Origin: Propionibacteriaceae bacterium
GTDB taxonomy: Bacteria; Actinomycetota; Actinomycetes; Propionibacteriales; Propionibacteriaceae
Direction of reading: 5' to 3'
Assembly (NCBI GenBank): GCA_031254155.1
Contig: JAIRVA010000202.1
Span: 1-18,045 of the forward strand
DNA length: 18,045 nt
The position numbers and the translations under genes were made by a program. The notes beneath the pieces are model-generated. The model saw only the letters and a list, made by a program, of their open reading frames with translations, made no database searches and was not told where the DNA came from. Below, piece after piece: positions 5,998 to 13,515 of the stretch. The first letter of the stretch is position 1. Each line of letters begins with the position of its first letter.

Positions 5998-6183
5998 TCA
6001 TCGGGCCATTGCCTCGAGTTCCTCCAACGTCTTGACAACCACTTCGCCGCGCTCCGCCTGGGCGATGGACTTCCGCAATGCTACTTGATTAGGCTCGCTG
6101 TAGAACGGATCGCTGGCAGGATCACGGGGCGGCTCATGGCAACTCTTCGTCGCCTGATCCACGCGTACCGTTGCCATTATCAT
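5998..6183 (-). pseudogene. RelB/DinJ-type antitoxin with internal deletion (copy 2)
   Basis: 61 codons from the ATG at 6183, which has GAGGAGG about 8 bases upstream. The N-terminal ribbon MIMATVRVDQATK is followed after about 8 atypical residues by SDPFYSEPNQVALRKSIAQAERGEVVVKTLEEL, the C-terminal toxin-binding tail of RelB/DinJ. Helices A-B, present in copy 1, are missing, so the ribbon-helix-helix fold should not form. The leader and start match copy 1 almost base for base. No toxin gene adjoins. The two copies together contain all parts of one antitoxin. Confidence 0.65.
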
Positions 6184-6198
6184 GACAACAACCTCCTC
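6180..6198. repeat. 19-bp repeat shared by the two DinJ-like leaders (copy 2)
   Basis: Exact copy of 5091-5109, covering the start codon and ribosome-binding site of the second DinJ-like gene. Confidence 0.7.
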
Positions 6199-6360
6199 GC
6201 CACCACTACCTGCCCAGGGAACCACCCGGTGGTTCGGACAGAGCGAGCCGTCGCCCTAGCTGACACCAGCACGCACTCCATACGGAAACTATTCAGACGA
6301 CGGTTCTGATACCGATAACACTACAGGATCGCTCACTCGGGTTGTACCACTTCAAGGTCT

Positions 6361-6379
6361 TGGGAGTCTCAACCTCCCA
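6361..6379 (-). terminator. Possible hairpin after the LCP gene
   Basis: TGGGAG and CTCCCA (6-bp stem, 7-base loop) lie 2 bases beyond the TAG stop of the LCP gene on its strand. There is no T-run after it, so a weak or Rho-assisted terminator at best. The rest of 6226-6360 shows nothing I can name. Confidence 0.3.
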
Positions 6380-6380
6380 C

Positions 6381-7898
6381 CTACTGACCTGCCAGGGTGG
6401 CCTGGATGGCGGCTTTGGCGGCGTCCACGGTGGCCTGGTCGGGTACCATGACGTAGAGCCGTTGGCCCGGGTAGCTCCAGGTGTAATCCAGCTTGCCGGC
6501 GCCGTCGACGCTGATCGAATCGACCGTCCAGGACTGGTTGGAGGAGAGCTGCTGCCGGACCTGTGCCGAGATGACATCCGGCGGCATCGAGGTCTGGATC
6601 GAGTTCTGGACGCCGGAGACGATGCGGTTGTAGCCACCCAGGACGGCCGGCGAGGACAGCTTCTTGATGAGCGACGTGATGACCTGTTCCTGGTTCTTGC
6701 CACGCGTCCGGTCGCCGTCCGCGAAGTTGTACCGCGCCCGCGAGAAGGCCAGCGCCGTCGCGCCGTCCATGTGGTTCATCCCCACGTGGAACGTGTATCC
6801 CCGCGAGGTGAAATCGTAGGCCGAATCCACGTCCACCCCGCCCACGGCGTCGATGATCGTCATCAGCGAATCAAAGTTGATGCGCAGATAGTAGTCGATC
6901 GTGATGTCGTACAGGTCCTGCAACGTCCCGACCGACACATCGATGCCGTACGCCCCCGCGTGGGTGAGCTTGTCGGGCAGTCCGGTCTTGCCGTGAAGCT
7001 TCACGTAATAGTCGCGCGGGGTGTTGACCAGCAGGACCTTGCCCGTCGTCGGGTTGATGACCATCAAGATGTTGACATCGCTGCGGCCCTTGCCGCCGAT
7101 GGACCCATACTGGTCGATACCGGAGATATAGACGATGTAAGCGTTCGATGGTGCGACCGGCGTCGGCGTCGCGGTGGGCGTTGGGGTCGGCGTCTCTCCC
7201 TTCGGCCAGACCGCCCGGGATTGGTCCACCTCGAAAGTCTTGAGGACCCGCAACGAATCAAACCGGTCCGGCTCCGCGTCCTGCAGCACCTGCATGTACG
7301 CGTCGCGGATGACGATGCTGGTCACGTCCTTGTTCTCGAGCGCGGTAATCAGGTCTTGCCACATGGGGTACGTCTCGTACGTCACGTCGACGATGCCGGC
7401 GACTCCCTCGTGGACCGCGTCCGCCAACTCGTCGGCGTCGGCCTCGCCCATCTTCGTACTTGCCAACTGGTCCACGGCTTCCGCGCCCGTGTTGAGTACG
7501 ACGATGTCGTAGGCCTCGGTCTGGGTACTGGGCGGCTGGATCTTGTCGACCGTCGTCAGGTAGTCCGTACCCACCTTCGCCATGACCCCGTTCCCCACCA
7601 CCAGCAGGACCGCCAGAACGACCGCGACCCAGAAGCGGACGGAGTGATGCCGCGGGCCCGACAGGAGCAGGAGGGCGACGACGCCGAGGCTCAGCACAAC
7701 ATCCGCGGCCACGACGAGTACGGCCATCATGGGGGGGAGGACGGCCGCCTTGAGCACAACGCCGAGACCGATGGCCGCCGCGGCCACCACCAGAACAGAC
7801 ACCACGATGCCGACCACCGTAGGACGCCGGCGCGTCACCGGTGCGAGCGAGTGACGAGCTTCCGCGTCAACCGTAGCTGGGACATTTTCATCGGACAC
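6381..7898 (-). CDS. LytR-CpsA-Psr (LCP) family cell-wall glycopolymer ligase
   Basis: A 505-aa membrane protein expected to transfer undecaprenyl-phosphate-linked glycopolymers (teichoic acid, arabinogalactan or capsule) onto peptidoglycan outside the membrane. Three N-terminal membrane segments are visible at about 27-50, 56-80 and 87-108, then an extracytoplasmic accessory region (about 110-230), a PT-rich linker (236-249) and the LCP domain (about 253-420). LCP hallmarks include YISGIDQYG, GRSDVN (R272, D274), NTPRDYYV (R295, D296), DKLTHAGAYG, INFDSL..IIDAVGGVDV and ALAFSRARYNF..GDRTRGKNQ (R386, R400). The start is GTG at 7898, supported by GGAAAGGA 6 bases upstream. It lies 39 bases after malQ on the same strand and may be cotranscribed. 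Confident family call; polymer substrate unknown. Confidence 0.92.
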   Translation of the reverse strand: MSDENVPATVDAEARHSLAPVTRRRPTVVGIVVSVLVVAAAAIGLGVVLKAAVLPPMMAVLVVAADVVLSLGVVALLLLSGPRHHSVRFWVAVVLAVLLVVGNGVMAKVGTDYLTTVDKIQPPSTQTEAYDIVVLNTGAEAVDQLASTKMGEADADELADAVHEGVAGIVDVTYETYPMWQDLITALENKDVTSIVIRDAYMQVLQDAEPDRFDSLRVLKTFEVDQSRAVWPKGETPTPTPTATPTPVAPSNAYIVYISGIDQYGSIGGKGRSDVNILMVINPTTGKVLLVNTPRDYYVKLHGKTGLPDKLTHAGAYGIDVSVGTLQDLYDITIDYYLRINFDSLMTIIDAVGGVDVDSAYDFTSRGYTFHVGMNHMDGATALAFSRARYNFADGDRTRGKNQEQVITSLIKKLSSPAVLGGYNRIVSGVQNSIQTSMPPDVISAQVRQQLSSNQSWTVDSISVDGAGKLDYTWSYPGQRLYVMVPDQATVDAAKAAIQATLAGQ

Positions 7899-7937
7899 GA
7901 GTGATCCTTTCCTGGGTGCACAACACCTACACCCACA

Positions 7938-10058
7938 TCACACCCTACCATTCATAATGTCGGCGATCTCATAAGGGCTTGTCAAGGAGTAGATCTTCTC
8001 CAGGGTGAGCCGCTCCCCGGCCTCGTCGGCGAGGGGGACGCGCCAGTTGGGGTACTCGTCGATGGTCCCGGGCTGGTTCTGTGTGCGCCGCTCCCCCACC
8101 ATGTCGGTGAGGGCGACGCACTTCAGCCGCGCCGGGGTCTGGTAGAGGAAGCGGTGCAGCGCCTTCAGCACCTCGTGCGGATCGGCGGTCTGGCTGCTGA
8201 TCAGCCCGCGGCCCACCAGCATCTTCAAGATGGCGTCCTGATCGGCCGCGTCGCGCTTGATCTCGTCCTCGAGCGACTCCGTGAGCAGGCCGAGACGGTA
8301 GCGCAGCGCGATGTGGTCGTGGGCGAGGTACCCCAGCGTGGGGGGCAGGTCGTGGGTCGTCACCGACCCGAGGCAGAGCGCCCGCCACTGCTCCGGGTTA
8401 AGCGGCCGGCCCTCCTGATCCATCTCGAACCAGGCGACCGACGTTCCGAGGATGCCCCGCGCCGCCAGGTACTCCCGTACCCACGGCTCGACCGTCCCCA
8501 GATCCTCGCCGATGATCGCCGTCCGCGCCCGCTCGGCCTCCAGGGCCAGGATGCCCACCATGGCCTCGTGGTCGTAGCGGATGTACGCGCCGTCGGCGGC
8601 GCTCTTGCCCTCCGGGATCCACCAGAGCCGGAACAGTCCCATGATGTGGTCGACACGGACGGCCCCCGAATGACGCAGCAGGGCGGCGATCATGGCCCGC
8701 AGCGGGGCGTACGCGGTCTCCTCGAGCCGGTCGGGCCGCCAGGGCGGCTGCAGCCAGTCCTGGCCCGCCTGGTTGTAGGCGTCCGGGGGCGCGCCGACGG
8801 TCACCCCGCGCGCGAACACGTCCTGCATGCCCCAGGTTTCCTCGCCGTCCCGGTTGACGCCGACGGCCAGGTCGGACATGACCCCGACGCGCATCCCCAC
8901 GTCCAGCGCGCCGGTCTGGGCCCCGCGGGCCTGCTCGTCGGCGACCCACTGCAGCCACATGTAGAAGGAGATACGCTGGCGATTGGTCCGCGCGAAGGCT
9001 TCGACTTCCCGCGAACCGGGGTTGTGGTACGGACGGGGCCACTTGCGCCAAAACGCCCCGTACTGCTCGGTGAGGACGCACCACGTGGCGAACCGCTCCA
9101 GATCCTCGCCGTGCTGGGCGGCGTACTCGTCGAACTCCATCTGCCGGCTCGGCCGCCGCCCCACGGCGAAGAGGGCCAGGAGCGCCTCCTTCTTCTGGGC
9201 CCAGACCGCGTCGCGCGGGATCTGTGCGCTCTCCCCCGCACTCGCGCGGGCCCGGGCGCGACAGGTCTCGACGACGGTCCGGACGGGCTCGGGGGCGATC
9301 GCGTACTCCTCGATCGCCTCGGGCCGGATGTACAACGGGTTGACGTAGCGCCTAGTCGCCGGGAAGTACGGGGAGGGTGTCATCGGCGGCGCCACCTCGG
9401 CCGCGTGCACGGGGTTCGTGAGGACGAAATCCGCGTGCAACTGGGTCTTCGCCCAGACGGCGAGATCGGCGAGGTCGGTGAAATCGCCGATGCCCCACGA
9501 GGTCTCGCCCGCGATGGAGTAGAGCTGCGCCATGATCCCCCACACCGAGCGCTGCCCGAGCCCCGGCAGGCCGACCGTCTCCGGGGTCAGAATGAAATCA
9601 GTCTCCCAGTAGCGCTCGTCGCTCTCCAGGAACAACGTGTGATATCCGGTCGCGACCGTCGTGGGTAGGCGGAACGTCGCGCGGCCGACCCAGTGGTCGT
9701 CCAGCCAGCGATCCGGTTCCTCGTTGTCGACCTGCTCGAGGAAGAACGTCGACCCGTCCTCGAGGCGCGCCCAGACATTGGCGGGACGGCCCGCGGGGAC
9801 GTGAACAGCCACGTACCGTTCCTGGTTGCGCTCGGCCACGACGCACGGCGGCAGTGGGTAGCGCCAAGGCCGCTCGTCCAGCTCCACGTACGCCTTGTCG
9901 ATCCAGTCCGACCCGTCGGTGGCGACACCCAGTGCCCTCAGACAAGCCAAAATAGTCTCCGGCGCGGCGTCTTTGTGCTGGCCCTTCCAATCCCAGAACT
10001 CGGTCGAAATGCCGTGCGCCTGCGCAAGGCGGGCGAGGCGGGGGTCAACATCAGGCAT
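7938..10058 (-). CDS. malQ: 4-alpha-glucanotransferase (amylomaltase), GH77
   Basis: A 706-aa cytoplasmic enzyme that transfers alpha-1,4-glucan segments between maltooligosaccharides, for maltose/maltodextrin or glycogen breakdown. GH77 landmarks are all present: nucleophile D470 in VRVDHIMGLFRLWWIP, acid/base E518 in IIGEDLGTV, the third acid D570 in TTHDLPPTLGY, and the substrate loops DLAVGVNRDGEETW (397-410) and GAPPDAYNQAGQDWLQPP (423-440). The N-terminal 160 residues form the extra beta-sandwich region found in the long actinobacterial and E. coli-type MalQ, consistent with length. The start ATG at 10058 has GAAAGGGA about 10 bases upstream. It is 58 bases downstream of the RDD gene. 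No maltose regulator or transporter is nearby, so it may be constitutive. Confidence 0.95.
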   Translation of the reverse strand: MPDVDPRLARLAQAHGISTEFWDWKGQHKDAAPETILACLRALGVATDGSDWIDKAYVELDERPWRYPLPPCVVAERNQERYVAVHVPAGRPANVWARLEDGSTFFLEQVDNEEPDRWLDDHWVGRATFRLPTTVATGYHTLFLESDERYWETDFILTPETVGLPGLGQRSVWGIMAQLYSIAGETSWGIGDFTDLADLAVWAKTQLHADFVLTNPVHAAEVAPPMTPSPYFPATRRYVNPLYIRPEAIEEYAIAPEPVRTVVETCRARARASAGESAQIPRDAVWAQKKEALLALFAVGRRPSRQMEFDEYAAQHGEDLERFATWCVLTEQYGAFWRKWPRPYHNPGSREVEAFARTNRQRISFYMWLQWVADEQARGAQTGALDVGMRVGVMSDLAVGVNRDGEETWGMQDVFARGVTVGAPPDAYNQAGQDWLQPPWRPDRLEETAYAPLRAMIAALLRHSGAVRVDHIMGLFRLWWIPEGKSAADGAYIRYDHEAMVGILALEAERARTAIIGEDLGTVEPWVREYLAARGILGTSVAWFEMDQEGRPLNPEQWRALCLGSVTTHDLPPTLGYLAHDHIALRYRLGLLTESLEDEIKRDAADQDAILKMLVGRGLISSQTADPHEVLKALHRFLYQTPARLKCVALTDMVGERRTQNQPGTIDEYPNWRVPLADEAGERLTLEKIYSLTSPYEIADIMNGRV

Positions 10059-10116
10059 CGGGGCACGTCCCTTTCAGTCGGGCAAGGTGGGTGGTACTAC
10101 TTTGTAGATTTCTAGT

Positions 10117-10893
10117 CTAGTCGCCCGAGGGCGGTTCGCCAGGGTGTCCATCGGCCCGGATCACCAGCGTACTGGCGAACAAATCCGTCACAGATTGCTT
10201 GCGCCGGTGCCAGAGGGGCAGGAGGGCGTTGAGCAACTGGACGAGCACGAAGATCCCGCCGCCCGTGGCGAACAGCGTCCAGCTCAGCCCCTTCGAGACC
10301 GCCCGCAACCAGCCCGGCTTTTCGGCGGTGAACTCACGGGCGGCGACGGCCGGGAGCAGGGCGACGGGTACGGGGGCCTTGATGACCCGGATCCCCGTAA
10401 GCTTCTGGCCGAGCGTCGCCCCCCAGGCGCCGAGGAAGATGACGGTGTACGCCAACATCACACCCCCCGCGACCAGGGATAATGTCGACACGTCGTTGAT
10501 CAGGGCCTGGTTCGGCATGATGATGGTCGCCGACAGGGCGGCGGTTTGCACGTCGGCCGCGTACGCGAGGAACTGCCGCCCGAGGTTCGTCAGGAAGCCG
10601 GGCGCCGCGACGAACAGGAGACCAATCGTCAATACCCACGCCAGGATCATGTCGACGATGCCAGAGCCGAAACGCCGCCACCAGCCGGCCAGGGGCTGGT
10701 CGAGGGCCGGATCCTTGGTACGGTCATCTCGCACACCCAGCTTCGCCGCCACCCGGGGATTGAGTTCGACCGCCCCGGCCAGGCGTACCACCTGGGTCCA
10801 CCGCACACCATCCCAGTAACGCTCACGCTGGGGGTCCGCCGGGTCGGTGTACCAGCCCCGCGGCGGGCGAAAAACCTTAGATCCACTACTCAT
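10117..10893 (-). CDS. DUF2510-RDD domain membrane protein
   Basis: 258 aa from the ATG at 10893. Residues about 9-33 (RPPRGWYTDPADPQRERYWDGVRWT) are a DUF2510 motif, the short W-Y-x-D...YWDG.RWT module at the N-terminus of many actinobacterial membrane proteins. Residues about 68-245 are an RDD domain: WWRRFGSGIVDMILAWVLTIGLL (first helix with R and D), LAYTVIFLGAWGATLGQKLTGIRVI (second), a third helix near 208-226, and the closing KQSVTDLFASTLVI. RDD proteins are integral membrane proteins of mostly unknown function; some have been linked to ion exchange. An in-frame ATG at 10980 would start inside the 63-bp palindrome and adds 29 unconvincing residues, so it is rejected. The chosen ATG lacks a clear Shine-Dalgarno. 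Confidence 0.85.
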   Translation of the reverse strand: MSSGSKVFRPPRGWYTDPADPQRERYWDGVRWTQVVRLAGAVELNPRVAAKLGVRDDRTKDPALDQPLAGWWRRFGSGIVDMILAWVLTIGLLFVAAPGFLTNLGRQFLAYAADVQTAALSATIIMPNQALINDVSTLSLVAGGVMLAYTVIFLGAWGATLGQKLTGIRVIKAPVPVALLPAVAAREFTAEKPGWLRAVSKGLSWTLFATGGGIFVLVQLLNALLPLWHRRKQSVTDLFASTLVIRADGHPGEPPSGD

Positions 10894-10949
10894 CAGGACA
10901 ATTCTGCCACGGAAGGCGGGTACGGTGACCGATGAAGGACTCCACGTTG

Positions 10950-11012
10950 AGGTTTGGCATGGGTTACCTCGCCATTTCACGCCTGAGAGAGGTGGTAACC
11001 CGCACCAAACCT
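10950..11012. repeat. 63-bp palindromic intergenic repeat, copy 1
   Basis: Outer arms AGGTTTGG / CCAAACCT and inner arms GGGTTACC / GGTAACCC, separated by 3-base mismatched bulges, with a CCTC...GAGG core. It matches copy 2 at 56 of 63 positions. Its last bases form part of the TAG stop of the 11011-11889 gene, and it lies 57 bp upstream of the RDD gene start. It could act as a terminator or RNA-stability hairpin on either strand; there is no T-run. Confidence 0.85.
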
Positions 11013-11889
11013 AGCGGCGACGGTCGGAAAGCGCCGTTTCGACTGAGCGTACGAGGTCGGCTGGTGACCGCAACTGCTGGGCGGTCACCGTGATGACTAG
11101 CCAGCCCTCGTCTTGCAGGTGCCGGCGCCGGAGGGCATCGTACTCCATGTGTTCCCGGCTCTCGACGTGCCCGGCCCCGTCGTACTCGATCGCGATGTGT
11201 TCGTCCACGTACGCCATGTCAAGGTAGTAGGTCTTGCCCGACGGGCAGATGACAAGGTGATTCACGACAGGTTCGGGCAGGCCCGCCCGGACAAGAACAA
11301 GGCGGGTTCGCGTTTCGTACAACGAGTCGGTACCCGGCACGATCCACTTCAGCACGCGCCGCGCGGCCCGTGATCCGGGTGTGCCGGCCAGTTCGTCGAC
11401 CCGTGCCCGGAACTCGTCCACGGTAAGCAAAGGGTTGTGTCGTCGTAACAGCGCGTCGCCCGCCTGGATGAGCTCATCATCGGATCCGCGAAGCTGCAAC
11501 CAGTGATCGACCGGGTGCAACAGCGGCCAACCGCGCGACTTGGGCCACCGGCTCCAGTCGCGGGTCGTACTGTGAGTGACCACACCCCGGCGCTCGGGAC
11601 GGTATGTCTCGCGCCGGACCAGCAGGTGGCACCTCTCCCAGTCTTCGAGCCCGGAAGGCAGCTCGACCCGGAGCACCTGCAGCGCGGTCGGCCCGTACAA
11701 GACAACATCGCGGTACGAGTAGACCTCCATCACGGCGGACACCCGCGTAAGAAACTGCATCCGCCGCATCTGATACGGGTCGAGCCCCGCCATTCTTGGC
11801 ATGTGCCCGTACACTCCGCGCGTCAGCCGGTCGTACCCCAGCCGTTCGTAGTTGCGCCAGGTCACCTGAAAGCCGTCAGTCATCTCCAT
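11011..11889 (-). CDS. DUF559-type PD-(D/E)XK endonuclease-fold protein with AbiEi-like N-terminus
   Basis: A 292-aa protein of a family widespread and often multi-copy in actinobacteria. The C-terminal 110 residues form a Vsr/DUF559 nuclease-like domain: E192 (SLYETRTRLVL), D224 (KTYYLDMAYVD), E235 and D237 (HIAIEYDGAGH), then REHMEYDALRRRHLQDEGWLVITVTAQQL. The N-terminal part (RLTRGVYGHMP, then VVLYGPTALQVLRVELP and the strand CHLLVRR) resembles the AbiEi-like C-terminal region found in front of this domain. No catalytic residue is obviously missing. Function is unproven: DNA repair or defence roles have been proposed for the fold. Start is ATG at 11889, or the ATG two codons later; neither has a good Shine-Dalgarno. 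The gene stands alone between two 63-bp palindromes and its stop lies within one. Confidence 0.8.
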   Translation of the reverse strand: MEMTDGFQVTWRNYERLGYDRLTRGVYGHMPRMAGLDPYQMRRMQFLTRVSAVMEVYSYRDVVLYGPTALQVLRVELPSGLEDWERCHLLVRRETYRPERRGVVTHSTTRDWSRWPKSRGWPLLHPVDHWLQLRGSDDELIQAGDALLRRHNPLLTVDEFRARVDELAGTPGSRAARRVLKWIVPGTDSLYETRTRLVLVRAGLPEPVVNHLVICPSGKTYYLDMAYVDEHIAIEYDGAGHVESREHMEYDALRRRHLQDEGWLVITVTAQQLRSPADLVRSVETALSDRRR

Positions 11890-12007
11890 AGCACTAATCT
11901 GTCCGCTCCGCGAGCCCGAATGGAAGGGCCTGCCCGAAATTTGTGCATAAACCGGCCAAATCTGTGGACAACTAAAGGTTGGTCGTACCTCCGGCGGAGG
12001 CGCATTG

Positions 12008-12070
12008 AGGTTTGGTACGGGTTACCTCGCCATTTCGGGCCTGGGAGAGGTGGTAACCCCTACCAAACCT
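12008..12070. repeat. 63-bp palindromic intergenic repeat, copy 2
   Basis: Same architecture and length as copy 1: AGGTTTGG, 3 variable bases, GGGTTACC, a variable core, GGTAACCC, 3 variable bases, CCAAACCT. The end overlaps the TAG stop of proA by 2 bases. It lies 118 bp upstream of the nuclease gene start, so on that strand it is both the 3' end of proA and the upstream region of the nuclease gene. Confidence 0.85.
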
Positions 12071-13316
12071 ACCGCCGGGTCTGGCCGTCGCCGATGATGA
12101 CGTACTTGGTCGAGGTCATCTCCGGCAGAGCCATCGGGCCGCGGGCGTGGAGCTTCTGGGTGGAAATGCCGATCTCGGCGCCGAAGCCGAACTCGCCGCC
12201 GTCGACGAAGCGGCTGGAGACGTTGACCAGGACGCAGGCCGCGTCGACCTCGGCGGTGAAGCGGCGCTGGTGGGCGGCGTCGTTGGTAATGATCGTTTCC
12301 GAGTGGCCGGAGGTGTGGTGGCGGATGAAAGCAATCGCCTCGTCCAGCCCGCCGACGACCGCCACCCGCAGTTCGAGGGCCAGGAACTCGGAATCCCAGT
12401 TGTCACCCGGTACGGCGGAGACACGCGCGTCCAGCGCCTGCGCGCGGGCATCACCGTGGACGCTCACACCGTGGTTGACCAGGGAGTCCACCACCTGAGG
12501 CAGGAAGCGTTCCGCGATGTCGGCGTGGACGAGCAGGGTCTCCAACGCGTTGCAGACCGAGGGTCGCTGGGTCTTGGCGTTGAGGATAATCTCTCGGGCC
12601 ATGTCCTCGTCGGCGCCCGAATCGACGAAGAGGTGGCAGTTGCCCGTCCCGGTCTCGATCACCGGTACCTGCGAACCCCGGACCACCGCGTTGATCAGCG
12701 CCGCGCCGCCACGCGGGACCAGGACGTCCACCAGGCCGCGGGCGGTCATCATCTCGTCCGTGACCGCGTGGCCACCCTCGACGAGGTTGATGGTCCGGGG
12801 GTCCAGCCCGGCGGCTTCCAGCCCGGTCCGCAACGCCTGGACGATGGCCCGGTTGGACTCAATCGCGCTCGATGACCCGCGCAACAGCGCCGCATTGCCG
12901 GCCTTCAGGCAGATGCCGGCCGCGTCGGCGGTCACGTTGGGCCGCGCCTCGTAAATGATGCCGACAACGCCTAACGGTACGCGGACCTGGTCGACGTGTA
13001 CCCCGTTCGCCAGTTGCCAGCCCCGGACGACCTCACCCACCGGATCGGCCAGCCGGCGAAGGTCGCGCAACCCGGCGGCCATGCCGGCCACGCGGGCGGG
13101 GTCGAGGGCGAGCCGGTCGATGAGCGCCGGTTCGGTCCCCGCCGCGCGGGCGCGCCCGACGTCGGCCGCGTTGGCGGCGAGTACGGCCGGTTCGGCGGCG
13201 AGAAGGGCGTCCGCCATCGCTTCGAGAGCCGCATCCTTGGTGGCCCGGGTGGCGGTGGCCAGCGCGACGGCCGCCGCGCGGGCGCCGGCGGCCTGGGTGA
13301 GGAAGTCCGTTGTCAT
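12069..13316 (-). CDS. proA: Gamma-glutamyl phosphate reductase
   Basis: A 415-aa cytosolic enzyme of proline biosynthesis: NADPH-dependent reduction of glutamate-5-phosphate to glutamate-5-semialdehyde. Aldehyde-dehydrogenase-fold landmarks are VPLGVVGIIYEARPNVT (114-129), KAGNAALLRGSS, the catalytic cysteine C255 in AKTQRPSVCNALETLLVH, and the signature VNVSSRFVDGGEFGFGAEIGISTQKLHARGPM. Full length for the family (about 410-420 aa). It follows proB on the same strand but with a 199-bp gap full of repeats, so it may be transcribed with proB or separately. No strong Shine-Dalgarno precedes the ATG; TAGTGT 6 bases upstream could be a leaderless -10, without a good -35. The stop codon lies at the edge of the 63-bp palindrome. 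Confidence 0.96.
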   Translation of the reverse strand: MTTDFLTQAAGARAAAVALATATRATKDAALEAMADALLAAEPAVLAANAADVGRARAAGTEPALIDRLALDPARVAGMAAGLRDLRRLADPVGEVVRGWQLANGVHVDQVRVPLGVVGIIYEARPNVTADAAGICLKAGNAALLRGSSSAIESNRAIVQALRTGLEAAGLDPRTINLVEGGHAVTDEMMTARGLVDVLVPRGGAALINAVVRGSQVPVIETGTGNCHLFVDSGADEDMAREIILNAKTQRPSVCNALETLLVHADIAERFLPQVVDSLVNHGVSVHGDARAQALDARVSAVPGDNWDSEFLALELRVAVVGGLDEAIAFIRHHTSGHSETIITNDAAHQRRFTAEVDAACVLVNVSSRFVDGGEFGFGAEIGISTQKLHARGPMALPEMTSTKYVIIGDGQTRR

Positions 13317-13373
13317 GGTGCCACACTACCCCACGTGCCTGGCCACGGGGACCTGGGAACATTTTTCAGAGTA

Positions 13374-13493
13374 TTCCCTTGTCAAAGGGGAAGCCACTTG
13401 GACGGTGGTCCCTCTGGCTCACGCACCCAGCCGCGGAGCGCCAGCGGGACAAGGGGGACCACCGTCTTGGTGTTCCCCCTTGTCAAAGGGGGA
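13374..13493. repeat. Composite repeat and hairpin between proB and proA
   Basis: A 20-mer starting CCTTGTCAAAGGGG and ending AGCCA occurs at 13377-13396 and again at 13478-13497 with one change. Between them a perfect 12-bp inverted repeat GACGGTGGTCCC / GGGACCACCGTC (13401-13412 and 13455-13466) can form a large hairpin, and a reverse-oriented ACAAGGGGG piece (13449-13457) adds to the symmetry. The block fills most of the 199-bp gap. It could be a small non-coding mobile or REP-like element, or a transcript-processing structure. Confidence 0.7.
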
Positions 13494-13515
13494 GCCAGGA
13501 GCCCTGTCCCCCTGG

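Noticed and set aside
7141..7200. GT/GC-rich near-repeats in the LCP gene
   Set aside because: They encode the PT-rich linker of the LCP protein and are explained by coding for a low-complexity tether.
6342..7904. 520-codon plus-strand ORF
   Set aside because: It is the antisense shadow of the LCP gene; the minus frame has clear LCP motifs, membrane segments and a ribosome-binding site, while the plus frame is rich in R, D, H and V with no recognisable domain.
8154..9668. 504-codon plus-strand ORF opposite malQ
   Set aside because: Antisense shadow in high-GC DNA; malQ on the minus strand has all GH77 catalytic residues.
10894..10980. N-terminal extension of the RDD protein to the ATG at 10980
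   Set aside because: It would start within the 63-bp palindrome, and homology (DUF2510) begins just after the ATG at 10893.
13033..13362. Minus-strand ORF overlapping the proA start
   Set aside because: Out-of-frame shadow of proA, R/G/P-rich with no domain.
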